6,827 bases of DNA from positions 1 through 6,827 of the forward strand of contig CANJNU010000048.1 in assembly GCA_947475645.1 (NCBI GenBank), given 5' to 3'. The stretch is from Bacteriovoracaceae bacterium. Lineage in GTDB: Bacteria > Bdellovibrionota > UBA1018. Below are positions 1-6,827 of this stretch, piece after piece; position 1 is the stretch's first letter; every line of letters begins with the position of its first letter. The position numbers and the translations under genes are program-made. The notes under the pieces are model-generated. The model was not told the origin of the DNA and made no database searches. It saw only the letters and a program-made list of their open reading frames with translations.

Positions 1-3
1 CCG

Positions 4-2641
4 GTGCCCTCTTTAACCGCAACAGTGCCCGTGGTGGATCAAGAGCGAACGCTGGTGTTCACACAAATAGCCATTCCCACTTCCGAGCGCACAGAGATTC
101 GTAAAATCGAGGAACGGCCCGCCCCTCAGCTCGATCTCGAGATCGAGTCGAATTACGAGCCAGCTCGTGGCATCTCAACAGAACGAACGGTTGTATTCGT
201 GCGAAGCCCAAAGGCTCTCGACGACACCGACAGAGAGGACGAGGCTGAGCGGCCAAGAAGGCCGATCTTCAACGCGCTCAAGGGTCTATCGATGGTGGTG
301 GTTTTGATTCTGGTGGGCATGGAGGTTCTGGGTTTAAATGACGAGAAAAAGCCGAATCTCGCGCCCCCTCCCGCGGTACGCCCCCTGCTTCCCGATGTTT
401 TGGTGGGTCAAATTAATCCGCAGGAAAGTGTAAAATTTCTAGCCGAAGGCACAAAGCTTTATCTACTCGATCATGTGGAGGGCTATCGTAAGGCGGCCGA
501 GAAGTTTCGTCGAGCCGCTACCCTCGATCCATCGAACGTCAAGGCGGTTGCTCTGCTTGCCTCGAGTTATCTCAATCTGATTGATTCCTCGAATAAAGAT
601 CAAAACTATTTTGCCACGTTGTCACAGCTCATTGATCTTTCGAAGGTCAAACAAATGGAGCTTACCGAAACGATCATCGCCGAGATTGAATACCTGGTGC
701 TGTCGAATCGTCTCAAGGCGGCGCACGATCGAATCGTAGAGTATACGAAGAATCGAGATCTTGATCCTGCAATGTTTCATTACCTTGCGTGGACATTCTA
801 TGTGAGGGGCGATCTGAGCTCGGCCTCGAAGTACGCTGCTCAGATTCCCGACCATCGGGCATTCGGGCCCAAGGTGTTTTACCTCAGAGGGTTAATTGCC
901 GAGGGGCTACATCAAAGCGACGCCGCACTTCAGGAATACCGTAAGGCTTTGAAGCTCAATCCATCCCATGCTAAGTCCCACCTTCGAATTTCCGACTTGC
1001 TCTTCCAGCAAGGAAAAATCAAAGAGGCGGGCCAAAGTCTTGACCTATTAGTCAGTCACCCTGCCTTGCTCTCGCCCGATGAACTTGCGCGCGCACTCTT
1101 TCTTCATGCAAAACTAAGTCAGGACTTTAACAAACTTGATATTGCTCTGGGCGATATGGAGCGCGCGGTTAAACTCGAAGGCGAGAATCACGAATATCAG
1201 CTTGAGCTCTACCTGTTGCGTGGAAAGGTGGGCGACCCGAAGAAGAAGATCATGCAGGCCGAGGCGCAGATGTATTTCTTTCTGGGCGAGGGAGAGAAGT
1301 ATGTTCGTGATGGGCGACATCACGAGGCATTAGTCGAATACCTCAAGGCCGCAAGCGCAAAGCCCGAGTCTCATCTTCCTTTTCTTAAGGTCGGAGACAT
1401 GTACCGGGCGCAAAACGATGATGCGAATGCATTAGAGAATTATCGTAAGGCGTCTACTCATGCGCAAAAAGATCCGAAGGTTTGGGCTAGATTGGTTTGG
1501 GCCCTGATTCAGAACTTTGAATGGGACGAGGCAAAGAAGGCAACCGATCACCTTCGTCAGATCGGCGCGGCTCCGGCTCTCATTCACCGCATTACGGGCG
1601 ACTGGTATTCGAAGCAGGGTCTTCATGCGTTTGCTCAGGACAGCTACAAAAAAGCAATGTCACAGGAAACGATTGATCCTGATGTTTATAATGCTTACGC
1701 GAAGAGCTTAATGGAGAATCGGAATTTCAGAGATGCGCCATTCTTCTTCGCGCTGGCCCTGAGGTTTGACCCCTCGAACATCGAGGCCATTACAAATACG
1801 GCCAAGTGCATTGCCGAAACAGAATCGGTCGAACGCGCCATATCTCTTCTTCAAGACGAGCAGGGGCGAGCGCAGCGGGCCAGCGCCGAGTTGCAAACCG
1901 CAATTGCCGAGCTTTACATTCAGAAGGGCGACTGGATTGCGGCACAGGGCAATGTAGATCAGGCACGTGTTCTTGATCCCGACTATGCTGGACACTTTAA
2001 GGTGCAGGCTCGCATTCACATGAATCGTGAAAATACAGACAAAAAGGCCCTCGATCTAGCCCTCGCGTCTTGGGAGGGTTATGTGCAGCGGTATCCCTCA
2101 GACCCAAGCGGGCATCTCGAGAAGTTCAAAATCTATTCGAAGAAATTTGCTTTCGATAAGGCCACGGCCGAATTGGCGGTGATCTATGCGCGATATCCCA
2201 AGTATCCGAAATTGCATTATTATCAAGGGTGGCTTTACGCTGCGCAGGGCAATCATCTCAGCGCCGTGTCGGAATACCAAAAAGAGCTGGCCAATAATCC
2301 AGATAATCTCACTGTGCTGATCTCGCTCAGTAAAGAGAAGTTGGAGCTGGGCCAACTGGTGGGCGGGCAGGACAGCGCCCAAGATCTTTTGAATCGGGCA
2401 ATGCAGGCGGCGCCCGGTCATGCTGAGGCCAAGCAACTAGCGGGTTATGTTTCTTATCTGCTGAAGAGCTATCCGGCCGCTATCGCGCTCTATAGCGGGT
2501 CTATTGCGCTCGATAAGGCTAACCCACTTACTTATAAGAGACTGGGCCTTGCGTACCGCGACCAGGGCGACTTGCTGAGCGCAAAGAGAGCGTTTCAGAA
2601 GTACCTGGAAATGGAACCCGACGCCTCAGATAAGGCAGAGT

Positions 2642-2658
<17 letters not shown>
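4..2658 (+). CDS. Large membrane-anchored TPR-repeat protein (5' end possibly outside the window)
   Basis: Translated from the GTG at position 4 this gives 884 residues, but the frame is open to the left edge, so the true start may lie upstream. Residues 1-90 are polar, proline- and charge-rich and probably disordered. They contain a short motif twice, ERTLVF (14-19) and ERTVVF (60-65). A single hydrophobic segment at about 95-111 follows an arginine-rich stretch (ERPRRP), so by the positive-inside rule the N-terminus should be cytoplasmic and the rest periplasmic or extracytoplasmic. From about residue 145 to the end the protein is built of degenerate tetratricopeptide repeats, seen as recurring A-x-x-x-Y/F ... 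A-L-x-L-x-P patterns such as YRKALKLNPSH and AFQKYLEMEPD. TPR arrays are protein-interaction scaffolds; no catalytic domain is visible. The gene stops 18 bases before serS. The specific role is unknown. I am sure of the TPR assignment and unsure of the start. Confidence 0.88.
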
Positions 2659-4011
<1,353 letters not shown>

Positions 4012-4058
4012 AGCTTGGTTAGAATCAGGGTAGGAATAAGGCTGAACGCTCGGTATGC

Positions 4059-4148
4059 GGAGAGGTGGCAGAGCGGTTGAACGCACCGGTTTTGAAAACC
4101 GGCGTACGGGAAACCGTACCGTGGGTTCAAATCCCACCCTCTCCGCCA
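4059..4148 (+). tRNA. tRNA-Ser (anticodon UGA), with encoded CCA
   Basis: A complete type II tRNA folds by hand. The acceptor GGAGAGG (4059-4065) pairs with CCTCTCC (4138-4144), followed by discriminator G (4145) and encoded CCA (4146-4148). The anticodon stem CCGGT/ACCGG encloses loop TTTGAAA with anticodon TGA at 4093-4095. The long variable arm GTACGG-GAAA-CCGTAC (4104-4119) is diagnostic of the serine/leucine/tyrosine class. The T arm is GTGGG-TTCAAAT-CCCAC (4121-4137). The UGA anticodon and G73 fit serine. It lies 47 bases after the serS stop. A TAGAAT hexamer at 4020-4025 could be a -10 for its own promoter, although no good -35 is visible, and readthrough from serS is equally possible. 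No clear hairpin-plus-T terminator follows. Confidence 0.97.
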
Positions 4149-4227
4149 TTTAAAAAAACCCTTCATTTCATATCGCAGAGTTGGCCCATCCAAAACTTGG
4201 TTCGAAAGTAGCTCATTCAGTACCACC

Positions 4228-5175
4228 TCACATACTTCCCTGCGGATTTTTAAGGCTTTTAGGTTTCTTTGACTTAACCGGTGTATCTACTAGATTCGTA
4301 TTGGAGCAGATGTCGTAACCGTTATTCCAGGCTATATAGATTGAAAGCAGTTGTCGAAGTTTCTCAGGGCTCTTAGTTGTGACCCAGGTCTTTCTCGCCA
4401 GAGGAGCCAAATCTGACCTTAGTTTTGCACAAATAAGGTTGATAGCAAACAGGGGGTCTGTGGGTTTTACGGTATCCTCGTATGATTCTTTGACAACCAG
4501 ATGGGTCTGGATGGAGGCTCCTTGGATAACATTCTTGATAAGTCCAGGGTAACTACTCTTGGAATCACATCCGACCGTCAGTCCACTACCTGTGTTTACA
4601 ACCCTCCTTACCGTCTCTATGACCGACCCGTTGGCCTCTTTGCGTGTATCCTTACGTAACCCGTATTTCTTTTGACTGAGGGCTGCTAGTGGCCCATGGC
4701 AGTTCATTGTTGCCACCTTCATATCGATGATTTGACCAGTCTTTACCCTAACAGCAATCGATATGGACAAGGGTTTAAGGCGAGTGTGTTCGTAGGTTTC
4801 CATCTCATCTATCTGGATGTAAGATGTGTTTAGTTCGCCAGATACGATTGCTTTTTCATGGAACCTTTCAGCCTGCTTTGCAAGCCAGGCTAACTTCGAT
4901 GCCACGGTCTTTTGAGTGACCCCGACATTCTCTGCTATCCTACTAATTGGAACGCCAGAGCAGGCCCATTTAAATATCTCTTGATTAACGTCAGGACGAC
5001 TCTGACCTTTGTTGGCTCTTAAGGAATGAGACGAAAACTCCATCCCGCAACGCCTACACTCGTATCGAGGATTAGGCTGATGATTGTGTTTGGTCTTGAA
5101 ATAGCCGTTCTTGGTGTAGAAGTCGCCTGTGGCAAGGCACTTGGGATTGGGGCAGATCAGAGGCTGGGTAAACAT
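4228..5175 (-). CDS. IS1-like zinc-ribbon/HTH/DDE transposase-like protein
   Basis: The ATG at 5175 gives 315 residues. A zinc ribbon occupies about 8-47 with cysteines C8, C13, C40 and C43 (CPNPKC ... CRRC). A helix-turn-helix at about 73-97 reads VPISRIAENVGVTQKTV. The rest resembles the RNase H-like domain of IS1-type transposases: D123 in YIQIDEMETYEH, D204 in VGCDSKSSYP, and a C-terminal block DPLFAINLICAKLRSDL ... RKTW ... YIAWNN. By analogy such enzymes cut and join transposon ends. Where a third acidic residue would be expected I see N246 or nearby neutral residues, so catalytic competence is uncertain. Classical IS1 makes its transposase from two overlapping frames; this is one intact frame. 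It lies 12 bases after the 95-aa gene and is last in a three-gene set. No terminal inverted repeats were found, so it may be a solo or domesticated relative. Confidence 0.75.
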   Translation of the reverse strand: MFTQPLICPNPKCLATGDFYTKNGYFKTKHNHQPNPRYECRRCGMEFSSHSLRANKGQSRPDVNQEIFKWACSGVPISRIAENVGVTQKTVASKLAWLAKQAERFHEKAIVSGELNTSYIQIDEMETYEHTRLKPLSISIAVRVKTGQIIDMKVATMNCHGPLAALSQKKYGLRKDTRKEANGSVIETVRRVVNTGSGLTVGCDSKSSYPGLIKNVIQGASIQTHLVVKESYEDTVKPTDPLFAINLICAKLRSDLAPLARKTWVTTKSPEKLRQLLSIYIAWNNGYDICSNTNLVDTPVKSKKPKSLKNPQGSM

Positions 5176-5187
5176 AAACTACCGTGA

Positions 5188-5475
5188 TTAACCTGCTTTT
5201 TTACTTAAAGAGCCAATATCGATTGATACGCCAGTCTTGGTTACTTTAACCGAAACGCTTACGTCAAATTCAGGAATCTCCATAACCTTATGGTCTCCAG
5301 AATCTTTTATAGACTCAAATTCGACACCCAAAAGTCTGCCTTCGTGGGCCCAATAGTACCCGTTTTCGCTTGGACTATCAGAGGAGACAATGTCCTCAAG
5401 ACTAACTCTCTCAAACAACAGCCTTAGTGGGCCGTCTCCACCTCTAGGATAGTAATACATATCTAAAACTTTCAT
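5188..5475 (-). CDS. Small hypothetical protein, possibly DUF2283-like
   Basis: This gene encodes 95 residues from ATG at 5475, with an excellent ribosome site (AGAGGG) 4 bases upstream, so the start is firm. It overlaps the upstream gene by four bases (ATGA, 5472-5475), which implies translational coupling. The protein is acidic, lacks signal or membrane segments and is probably mostly beta. The stretch GYYWAHEGRLLGVEFESI (39-56) resembles the core of DUF2283 proteins, where a glycine-rich turn precedes LxGIEI. The C-terminal DVSVSVKVTKTGVSIDIG (71-88) looks like another beta hairpin. Some DUF2283 members sit next to putative toxins, but that is weak evidence here. The product is cytoplasmic by inference and its function is unknown. 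Confidence 0.7.
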   Translation of the reverse strand: MKVLDMYYYPRGGDGPLRLLFERVSLEDIVSSDSPSENGYYWAHEGRLLGVEFESIKDSGDHKVMEIPEFDVSVSVKVTKTGVSIDIGSLSKKAG

Positions 5476-6002
5476 ACAACCCTCTTTAATTTCTTATGCC
5501 AAGACTTAACCGTGTCAGACCTCATCACGCTCGAAAAGAATCCCACACCGTCAGCGGACAAGTGTTTAATTATCACTAAATACATCTTTTTGGTTTTGCC
5601 ATAGGCGAAGTAGGTCCACTTAGCCTCCCCGTCTTGCTCATACGCCTCTTTTGTTAATGCCACCACGCAACAAACGACCTTAAGTAATTCCTCGGGTGTA
5701 GTGCTCTTAAATCTATCATATTTGGCATGAGTACTAAACTCGTCTTCTGTAACCAGAACTGTAATTTTAAGAGGGCCATCTATTGCCGCTAAAATCTTCT
5801 TGTTTGTCTTGTTTTTAAATTTATCAATCTTTTTTGAATTAAGAGACTTGGATATGGCCCTATCGAACGCGGCTTGAATTATCTTGTCTTGAAGCGCCGG
5901 ATTACTCTGTAAAAGAGCATCTAATCTTTTCTGAGTATTTATCCCCAATAGTCCTGTTCGTGACCCTGCTTGGCCTCGCACTGGGGGTAGGGCTCCTTTC
6001 AC
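5472..6002 (-). CDS. Hypothetical protein, first gene of a three-gene operon
   Basis: I chose the GTG at 6002 (176 residues) because GAGG lies five bases before it. An in-frame TTG at 6017 would add five residues, but an AGGAGG only one base away is too close to serve it well. I do not recognise the family. The first 20 or so residues read across the presumed insertion junction and are unlike the rest. Residues 27-46 form a likely helix (LDALLQSNPALQDKIIQAAF) and 52-69 are lysine-rich. A beta strand, LKITVLVTED, lies at 78-87 and a hydrophobic helix at 104-123. A C-terminal block (127-171) has WTYFAYGKTKKMYLVI, then GVGFFSSVMRSD and KSWHKK. That alpha-then-beta ending with conserved-looking K, S, R and H residues loosely recalls BECR-fold (RelE/barnase-like) nucleases; this is speculation. 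No signal peptide or membrane segment is visible. It is coupled to the 95-aa gene by ATGA. Confidence 0.6.
   Translation of the reverse strand: MKGALPPVRGQAGSRTGLLGINTQKRLDALLQSNPALQDKIIQAAFDRAISKSLNSKKIDKFKNKTNKKILAAIDGPLKITVLVTEDEFSTHAKYDRFKSTTPEELLKVVCCVVALTKEAYEQDGEAKWTYFAYGKTKKMYLVIIKHLSADGVGFFSSVMRSDTVKSWHKKLKRVV
5480..5485 (-). promoter_or_regulatory. Ribosome-binding site of the 95-aa gene
   Basis: On the - strand AGAGGG ends four bases before the ATG at 5475, within the 3' end of the upstream reading frame. It fixes the start and supports the ATGA overlap being genuine. Confidence 0.65.
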
Positions 6003-6211
6003 TTTTTCCTCACTCAACCCTCCTGTTTTACGGAGTCCTCCTCTTAGTCCGGATTCCGACCTGGAGTCTGATTTTAGGACTCTTCTACGGAATACCCTGG
6101 GCTCGAAGTAAATCAGGACTGATCTCAGCTCTTTTAGCTACAGTTGGAACTATTTTGCTCGACCTGCCGGCCCTTGCTGGATGGATCGCCCTGAATCATC
6201 TGTTCTGTTAG
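5960..6211 (+). pseudogene. Hydrophobic membrane-protein fragment, probably 5'-truncated
   Basis: The frame from GTG 5960 gives 83 residues, strongly hydrophobic, with about three membrane-spanning stretches: 2-16 (TLLGLALGVGLLSLF), about 22-42 around LLFYGVLLLV and WSLILGLFYG, and 54-78 around GLISALLATVGTILL. A codon-level hydrophobic pattern this long is unlikely to be an accident of antisense. However, no purine-rich ribosome site precedes the GTG, and the frame stays open upstream into sequence of quite different character. I therefore read it as the surviving 3' end of a membrane-protein gene cut by the accessory segment near 5945. It overlaps the start of the opposing - strand gene. 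I do not recognise the family. A genuine small membrane protein starting at 5960 remains possible. Confidence 0.4.
6008..6011 (-). promoter_or_regulatory. Ribosome-binding site deciding the GTG start at 6002
   Basis: On the - strand the order is GAGG, AAAAA, GTG: a four-base Shine-Dalgarno core with ideal five-base spacing to the GTG. It competes with an AGGAGG at 6019-6024 that ends one base before the in-frame TTG at 6017. Confidence 0.45.
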
Positions 6212-6293
6212 CGATTGAGTTAATGAGTGGGCGCGAGAAACCACTTGCCCCTGGCATCAACTCTCGGTAATCAGAATGAGTTACTTGTGAGGC

Positions 6294-6365
6294 GCCGGTG
6301 TAGCTCAGTGATAGAGCAACGAGTTCGTAAAGCGTAGGTCGCGGGTTCGATTCCCATCACCGGCT
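6294..6365 (+). tRNA. tRNA-Thr (anticodon CGU)-like gene, probably degenerate
   Basis: The acceptor GCCGGTG (6294-6300) pairs perfectly with CACCGGC (6358-6364), and T at 6365 is the discriminator. The D stem is GCTC/GAGC and the anticodon loop is TTCGTAA with CGT at 6326-6328, giving threonine. Several features are damaged. The anticodon stem ACGAG/AGCGT fails at its two inner pairs. The T stem has a C-A mismatch (6342 with 6356). The D-loop reads AGTGATA, with A at 6311 where the near-universal G19 is expected. The 3' end is TCAA with no encoded CCA, unlike the tRNA-Ser in this window. Together these suggest a decaying or pseudo-tRNA rather than a working one, though post-transcriptional CCA addition and relaxed stems cannot be excluded. 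Confidence 0.65.
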
Positions 6366-6404
6366 CAATTTCTGTAATGATTTCGGCGAGTTAGATTTTT
6401 GACC

Positions 6405-6827
6405 TCATAAAAAAGATAGAGTGGAAAGATAGACCTCTATCTTTTTTCTGTAGATTCCTGACGAAAATGTCCCACTCATTTCCCAGCGATTCTGTCCCCT
6501 GAATCGAAAGTCCCGCGACTCAGCCGTATCGATCACGTAGTTTTTTCCGCCCCAAGAAAAGCTGTGGGCGTTGCTGATTTTTCTTTGGTCCTTTTTACAG
6601 AATATATTTTCTAAGTTTGACGTTCTTGCCCGCATACAGTCCTTCACGTTCCAAAATCGTAATATTTTGTCCGCAACAGCGCCGGCTCAGTTCCTCCTCC
6701 AGGCCGAGAGCTGTTTTATTGTGGGGCACCCTCGCCGTGTTCCCGTGGATTACTCCCAGGCCCTCCCGCAGTCTCACACTGGCAACGATTCGCCTTGCCT
6801 GACGATAAGACTTTGCGACCAACACCG
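6405..6827 (-). pseudogene. Decayed transposase remnant (ISNCY-like), core missing and frameshifted
   Basis: Two - strand pieces in different frames look like the two ends of one transposase. The piece from the right edge to about 6620 reads YRQARRIVASVRLREG then GVIHGNTARVPHNKT. This is the helix-turn-helix and HGNxxRxPxNK signature typical of ISNCY/integrase-core transposases. The piece from about 6605 to 6405 reads CKKDQRKISNAHSFSWGGK then YVID, and ends in RGQ...YRKKIEVY. This resembles the C-terminal region of the same proteins (KxxRxVxxDNTxxxxGxxYQI ... GxxVEV). Only about 140 codons are present for a family of roughly 400 or more, so the DDE catalytic domain between them is gone. The 5' end runs off the right edge of the window. 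It cannot be functional. The family assignment is by remembered motif, not search. Confidence 0.6.
6409..6447. terminator. Perfect 13-bp AT-rich inverted repeat, terminator-like on both strands
   Basis: AAAAAAGATAGAG (6409-6421) is the exact reverse complement of CTCTATCTTTTTT (6435-6447), separated by 13 bases. The A-tract and T-tract ends make it read as hairpin plus U-run in either direction, so it could end transcription from the tRNA-like gene at 6294-6365 and from the - strand remnant on its right. The stem is GC-poor, so its termination strength is doubtful. It also overlaps the last codons of the transposase remnant and could be an end of that element. Confidence 0.5.

Larger units (their letters stand above)
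4149..5945. mobile_element. Probable inserted accessory segment next to tRNA-Ser (boundaries approximate)
   Basis: Immediately after the tRNA-Ser 3' end the sequence changes to visibly more AT-rich DNA with all genes on the opposite strand, including a transposase-like gene. It changes back at about 5945, where a hydrophobic + strand frame begins. I looked for a repeat of the tRNA 3' end near 5940-6020 and for terminal inverted repeats at both ends, and found neither. The element type and exact ends are therefore not established. The 79 bases from 4149 to 4227 hold no gene I can support. Confidence 0.35.

Noticed and set aside
1708..2019. 103-aa - strand frame inside the TPR gene
   Set aside because: It is a shadow of a strongly supported coding frame, with no ribosome site or domain of its own.
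2098..2436. 112-aa - strand frame inside the TPR gene
   Set aside because: It is antisense to clear TPR repeats and its composition is typical of a mirrored coding frame.
4186..4204. Small hairpin possibilities between the tRNA-Ser and the transposase-like stop
   Set aside because: The stems are only four base pairs with no T-run, too weak to call a terminator.
4121..6020. Search for a duplicated tRNA-Ser 3' end as an attachment site
   Set aside because: Nothing better than short chance matches to the T-arm/acceptor sequence is present near the right boundary, and no integrase gene is visible.
6033..6082. Inverted repeat GAGTCCT ... AGGACTC
   Set aside because: It is only seven bases long with a loop of more than 35 bases, inside a coding-like hydrophobic frame, so it is probably chance.
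6617..6802. 61-aa + strand frame at the right end
   Set aside because: It is antisense to the recognisable transposase N-terminal remnant, with no independent support.

Overview
This looks like a chromosomal segment of a bacterium with roughly balanced base composition. A long TPR protein and a standard bacterial seryl-tRNA synthetase sit beside a small, scarred accessory region. The codon style and the large N-terminally anchored TPR protein would fit a Bdellovibrio-like or other delta-type Gram-negative, but that is a low-confidence impression. Nothing in the window is a taxonomic marker I can place firmly.

Left part (1-4148), ordinary chromosome on the + strand. A very long TPR-repeat protein with one membrane anchor enters from the left edge; its start may lie outside the window. 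It is followed by serS, complete with all class II synthetase motifs, and 47 bases later by a tRNA-Ser(UGA) gene with an encoded CCA. The enzyme and one of its own tRNA substrates are therefore adjacent and could share a transcript. serS has no visible Shine-Dalgarno sequence. A sigma70-like promoter is placed so that transcription would begin at or next to its ATG, so a leaderless message is possible.

Middle part (4149-6293), accessory DNA that looks more AT-rich. Three tightly packed genes run on the - strand: an unknown protein of about 176 aa, an unknown 95-aa protein with some DUF2283-like character that overlaps it by ATGA, and a 315-aa zinc-ribbon/HTH/DDE protein resembling IS1-type transposases. 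The transposase-like gene comes last in the operon, which is unusual for a plain insertion sequence. I see no terminal inverted repeats. At about 5945 the sequence changes character and a hydrophobic + strand reading frame begins that has no ribosome site of its own. It may be the cut-off end of an older membrane-protein gene.

Right part (6294-6827), a graveyard. A tRNA-Thr(CGU)-like sequence carries broken stem pairs, a changed D-loop position and no CCA. A perfect 13-bp AT-rich inverted repeat follows. The window ends in a decayed - strand transposase in which a recognisable N-terminal helix-turn-helix part and a C-terminal part lie in different frames with the catalytic core missing. The two tRNA-type sequences bracket the accessory operon, which suggests a hotspot hit repeatedly by mobile DNA. 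The only candidate for something undescribed is the three-gene operon; its function is not evident from sequence.
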